DNA of 64,000 nt from an uncultured Oscillospiraceae bacterium (lineage in GTDB: Bacteria > Bacillota > Clostridia > Oscillospirales > Acutalibacteraceae): positions 1 through 64,000 of the forward strand of contig CABUNG010000006.1 in the NCBI GenBank assembly GCA_902492895.1. Direction: 5' to 3'. The first letter of the stretch is position 1. The number at the start of each line of letters is the position of its first letter. A program made the position numbers and the translations under genes. Positions 61,468-64,000 of this stretch are shown piece after piece. The notes beneath the pieces were generated by a model. The model searched no databases. It worked only from the letters and a program-made list of their open reading frames with translations, and had not been told where the DNA came from.

Positions 61468-63221
61468 AATCACCCTCGAACCGAGAAATTCAAAACATCC
61501 TCAAACAGGCGGCCGAGCAGAGCACTCCGCCGCTGTGGGACCGGATCGAATCCGGCCTGCATGAAAACCGCTACGCCTATGAAATCGAGGCGAACCCGGC
61601 CACCCGGAAAGCCTGGTGGCGCCGGCCGATCGTGGCGCTCGCCGCGTCCTTGTTCCTGGTTGTGGCGGTCAGCCTCACGCTGCTCTATCCCACATTGTCT
61701 CCGGCCACATCGGCGCAGCCCGGAACGGTGGAACTCTCCTTCAAAGCCCGAAGCAACGTGCTTGGAAACGTGGATTACGGCCTGGAGGGCAACCGCTCGG
61801 AAAGCCTGCGGCTGATCGAATCCCGTGCGGAGCTCGAAACGTCGCTGATGCGGATCGGTCTGCTGATGAATGGAGAGACCAAACCCTCGGCCGCCGTCGA
61901 AGTGCCGCCCTATCCCCAAAAGGTGGAGGCCAGCCTGCCCTATACAGAAGAGTATTTCAAAAAGCACGCGCTGCTGATGCTGCTCTATCCCTGGGAAACC
62001 GGATACGATGAGAAGGATGTCAAAAGCGTTGTGAAAACCGCTTCCACGCTGACTGTCACGCTCTCCCAGAGTGAACCGAATCCGCAGGGGTATGCCGGAC
62101 TGCGGCAGGCGCTGTTTGTGGAAGTCGGCAAAGACGACGTGGAGGGCTGCGACCGGTTTGTCTTTGAGGTGGAAGCCTCCGGCGAATACCCGGCAGAAAC
62201 TCTGGAGACTGCCCGGTATCGGGTGGAATCGGTCGGCGTGAACACCAAAAATACCGCGGCCAACCGGATCCTGACCGACGTGCAGGGCGTCGCCGATCTG
62301 CGGAGCCGTCTGCCCGACGCTGCGGCCAGAGAAATGCTCGAGCAGTATGACGAAGCGTATTTCCAGGAACACGACCTGATCACGCTGTATCTTGCACAGC
62401 CGTATACGGGCAGCATTCTGGACGTGGTGGGCGTCACATCGCTGAAAAACAGCACCGATCGGGCGCTCGATATCGTGCTCACCAAAAAGGACACGGACGC
62501 GAGCGGTACAAACGGCCGGATTTACTGTCTGGAACTGCCTAAGGGCATCGTTTCCTCCGATACGGTCCTGTACCTGTACAACGCGTTCCAGGGTTCGGTG
62601 ACCATTCTGGCGGATCTCGACGAGGACGACATGACCGCCCTGGAGCTGGTGCAGGGCGAGGAACGGACGCTACTGAATATCAACGGCGCGGCATTCATGA
62701 ATTTTGGAACCGAGCCCATGATGTACGGCGGCGTCTATCTGCGGCCGGCCGATCTCGATGGTGACGGAGCCAAGGAAATTCTGCTCGAAACGAGCTGGAC
62801 GCTGCCGAAGGGCATGCGTCCCTATACACTCAAGCGCACAGACGGCGAGTGGTTTGAAATTACGACCTCTCTGTTCAGCAGTCCGGACCTAAACAGCTGG
62901 ATCATACCCGGTCGCCGGCTGGCCTCCGCTCGGCTGACGGACGGTCAGGAGCACACCATCGATATCACCGGACATGACGATTGGTTTTATGAGAATGGAG
63001 AACTGGCCATGCAGATCACCTGTGAAAGCGGTGCGTATGAACGGTATCCGGCCATCGTGCCGCTTCCGAACGGGCAGACGGGGCTGTCGCTACAGCAGAT
63101 CATCTATGCCGTTGATGAACAAGCTAACCGGTATAAGCTGGCCTCATTGGAGACCATACTCACTATGGGGACGGACGAATGGACCGTTTACAGTGAGGAA
63201 TTGAAACTGATTCAGAATTAG
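61464..63221 (+). CDS. Membrane partner of the ECF sigma factor (putative anti-sigma factor)
   Basis: A 585-residue protein. The first ~55 residues are cytoplasmic, one membrane helix follows at ~57-75 (VALAASLFLVVAVSLTLL), and ~500 residues are outside. The N-terminus lacks the HxxxCxxC zinc motif of common anti-sigma domains, so the class is unclear. The outer part has ADLDGDGAKEILLE, a calcium-loop-like motif like that in the lipoprotein at 16369-17799. ATGA overlap with the sigma gene supports a functional pair. It may sense an extracellular cue. Confidence 0.8.
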   Translation: MKSPSNREIQNILKQAAEQSTPPLWDRIESGLHENRYAYEIEANPATRKAWWRRPIVALAASLFLVVAVSLTLLYPTLSPATSAQPGTVELSFKARSNVLGNVDYGLEGNRSESLRLIESRAELETSLMRIGLLMNGETKPSAAVEVPPYPQKVEASLPYTEEYFKKHALLMLLYPWETGYDEKDVKSVVKTASTLTVTLSQSEPNPQGYAGLRQALFVEVGKDDVEGCDRFVFEVEASGEYPAETLETARYRVESVGVNTKNTAANRILTDVQGVADLRSRLPDAAAREMLEQYDEAYFQEHDLITLYLAQPYTGSILDVVGVTSLKNSTDRALDIVLTKKDTDASGTNGRIYCLELPKGIVSSDTVLYLYNAFQGSVTILADLDEDDMTALELVQGEERTLLNINGAAFMNFGTEPMMYGGVYLRPADLDGDGAKEILLETSWTLPKGMRPYTLKRTDGEWFEITTSLFSSPDLNSWIIPGRRLASARLTDGQEHTIDITGHDDWFYENGELAMQITCESGAYERYPAIVPLPNGQTGLSLQQIIYAVDEQANRYKLASLETILTMGTDEWTVYSEELKLIQN

Positions 63222-63233
63222 GGAGGCCTGAAT

Positions 63234-64000
63234 ATGAAAAGGGCTAAACTGAGATTTTCTGCAGCGATGACAGCAGTTTGCCTTTTGTGCGGCGCCACGG
63301 CCTGTCTGAAGAAGCCCGAGCCCGACGCGGCTGAGGTACAGGGACATGAAAAGCCCGCCACGATGGTCCAGGAATCGAGCGCATCCCCGGAAACGTCATC
63401 GGAGGTGTCCCAGGCGGAATCGTCAGAGACGGTTATATCGTCTTCGGCGGTGAACCCTCCGCCCACGAGTGAGAAGCCGCCGCTTACAAGTTCGGATTCC
63501 CCTGTCAAAAACAAGACGGTGCTGCAGGTGCTGTATTTGAGTCAAAAAGGCATTCTGCCGAACGGATGCGAGGCGGTCAGCGCCACCATGCTGCTGCATC
63601 ATGTGGGGATCAACGTCGCGCCGATAGACTTTGTCGACCGGTATCTGGACTGTGAACCGACTTGGACCGAAGGCAAAACCCGATACGGACCTGATCCATC
63701 CAAAGCTTACGCGGGAAATCCCCGCAAAATCCAGGGCGGATTCGGCTGCTTCTCCCCCGTGATCGAGCGGGCGCTCATCCAGGCCGTCGAAGCGTTTGCC
63801 CCCGGGCAATACGAGGTGTTGAACCTCGGCGGCATTTCACTCAAGGAATTGGAAACCTATATCGACAAGGGAATTCCCGCCGCCATTTGGGCCACCATCG
63901 GGATGCAGGAGGTCCCCTTCTATTACGAATGGGTATCTCCCGACGACGGGCTGACTTACCGCTATCCCGCCAGAGAACATTGCCTGGTGCTCGTGGGATA
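63234..64000 (+). CDS. C39-like peptidase lipoprotein, truncated by the window end
   Basis: An open frame of 255 codons that runs off the window. The N-terminus is a signal with a possible lipobox GATAC at ~20-24. A Ser/Pro/Glu-rich linker extends to ~90, then a papain-like C39_2 domain with the nucleophile region LPNGCEAVSATMLL and, near the edge, the His segment REHCLVLVG. GGGAGG lies seven bases before the ATG. It follows the sigma/anti-sigma pair by 12 bases and is probably in the same operon. Likely an exported peptidase. Confidence 0.85.
   Translation, partial: MKRAKLRFSAAMTAVCLLCGATACLKKPEPDAAEVQGHEKPATMVQESSASPETSSEVSQAESSETVISSSAVNPPPTSEKPPLTSSDSPVKNKTVLQVLYLSQKGILPNGCEAVSATMLLHHVGINVAPIDFVDRYLDCEPTWTEGKTRYGPDPSKAYAGNPRKIQGGFGCFSPVIERALIQAVEAFAPGQYEVLNLGGISLKELETYIDKGIPAAIWATIGMQEVPFYYEWVSPDDGLTYRYPAREHCLVLVG

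Overview
The window comes from a GC-rich, spore-forming, Gram-positive anaerobe, most likely an Oscillospirales/Ruminococcaceae-type Clostridium relative. The basis is as follows: spoIIE, spoIIP and gpr are present; the spoIIP-gpr/rpsT arrangement is clostridial; PurL is the long single-chain type; thrS has a T-box leader; promoters are sigma-A-like (TTGACA/TATAAT); ribosome binding sites are strong (GGAGG); and a surface protein ends in a sortase signal (NPQTG). Species cannot be fixed from sequence reading alone.

Layout. 1-4 kb: end of a tandem repeat array, a polyprenyl-phosphate-type glycosyltransferase, ymdB and rny (RNase Y). 4-8 kb: a heterodimeric ABC exporter from one strong promoter. 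8-11.7 kb: tRNA-Gly(CCC) and an AT-richer islet with a large cysteine-rich, beta-helical, sortase-anchored surface protein. 11.7-17.8 kb: a leftward cluster of lipoprotein, PhoB/PhoR-like two-component system, DUF1385 protein, zinc-ribbon membrane protein and prmC. 18-24 kb: purL and glutamine-dependent nadE. 24-29.3 kb: cobU, moxR, DUF58 and transglutaminase genes, apparently one operon with nadE. 29.5-32.7 kb: a DUF2461 gene running into a 69-bp repeat array, then a T-box leader and thrS. 33-40 kb: small RHH protein, spoIIE with a Spo0A-type promoter, a Ca2+ P-type ATPase and a zinc-ribbon membrane protein. 40.3-45.8 kb: the most unusual locus (below). 46-52 kb: small orphan genes, DUF1015, an ABC-2 transporter and a catalytically dead NlpC/P60 lipoprotein. 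52-60 kb: spoIIP, gpr, rpsT, a pentapeptide-repeat protein, a MazG-like protein, and prs-nadB-nadC. 60-64 kb: an 87-bp repeat array, an ECF sigma factor with a membrane partner, and a C39-like lipoprotein cut by the window end.

How the genes connect. prs-nadB-nadC links PRPP supply to quinolinate phosphoribosylation, and nadE finishes NAD synthesis. moxR-DUF58-transglutaminase is a known three-part envelope module. spoIIE, spoIIP and gpr act in sigma-F activation, engulfment and germination.

The best candidate for an undescribed system is 40.3-45.8 kb. A repressor with an apparent second helix-turn-helix and an intact S24 autoprotease is followed by LuxE-like and LuxC-like genes. It lies divergently from a lone phage-tail-fibre-like gene. 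Both promoters are near consensus and contain TGAGA-type half-sites. A second theme is three tandem arrays (1-176, 30207-30408, 60325-60681) whose units all carry a short perfect hairpin; the two 87-bp families are visibly related.
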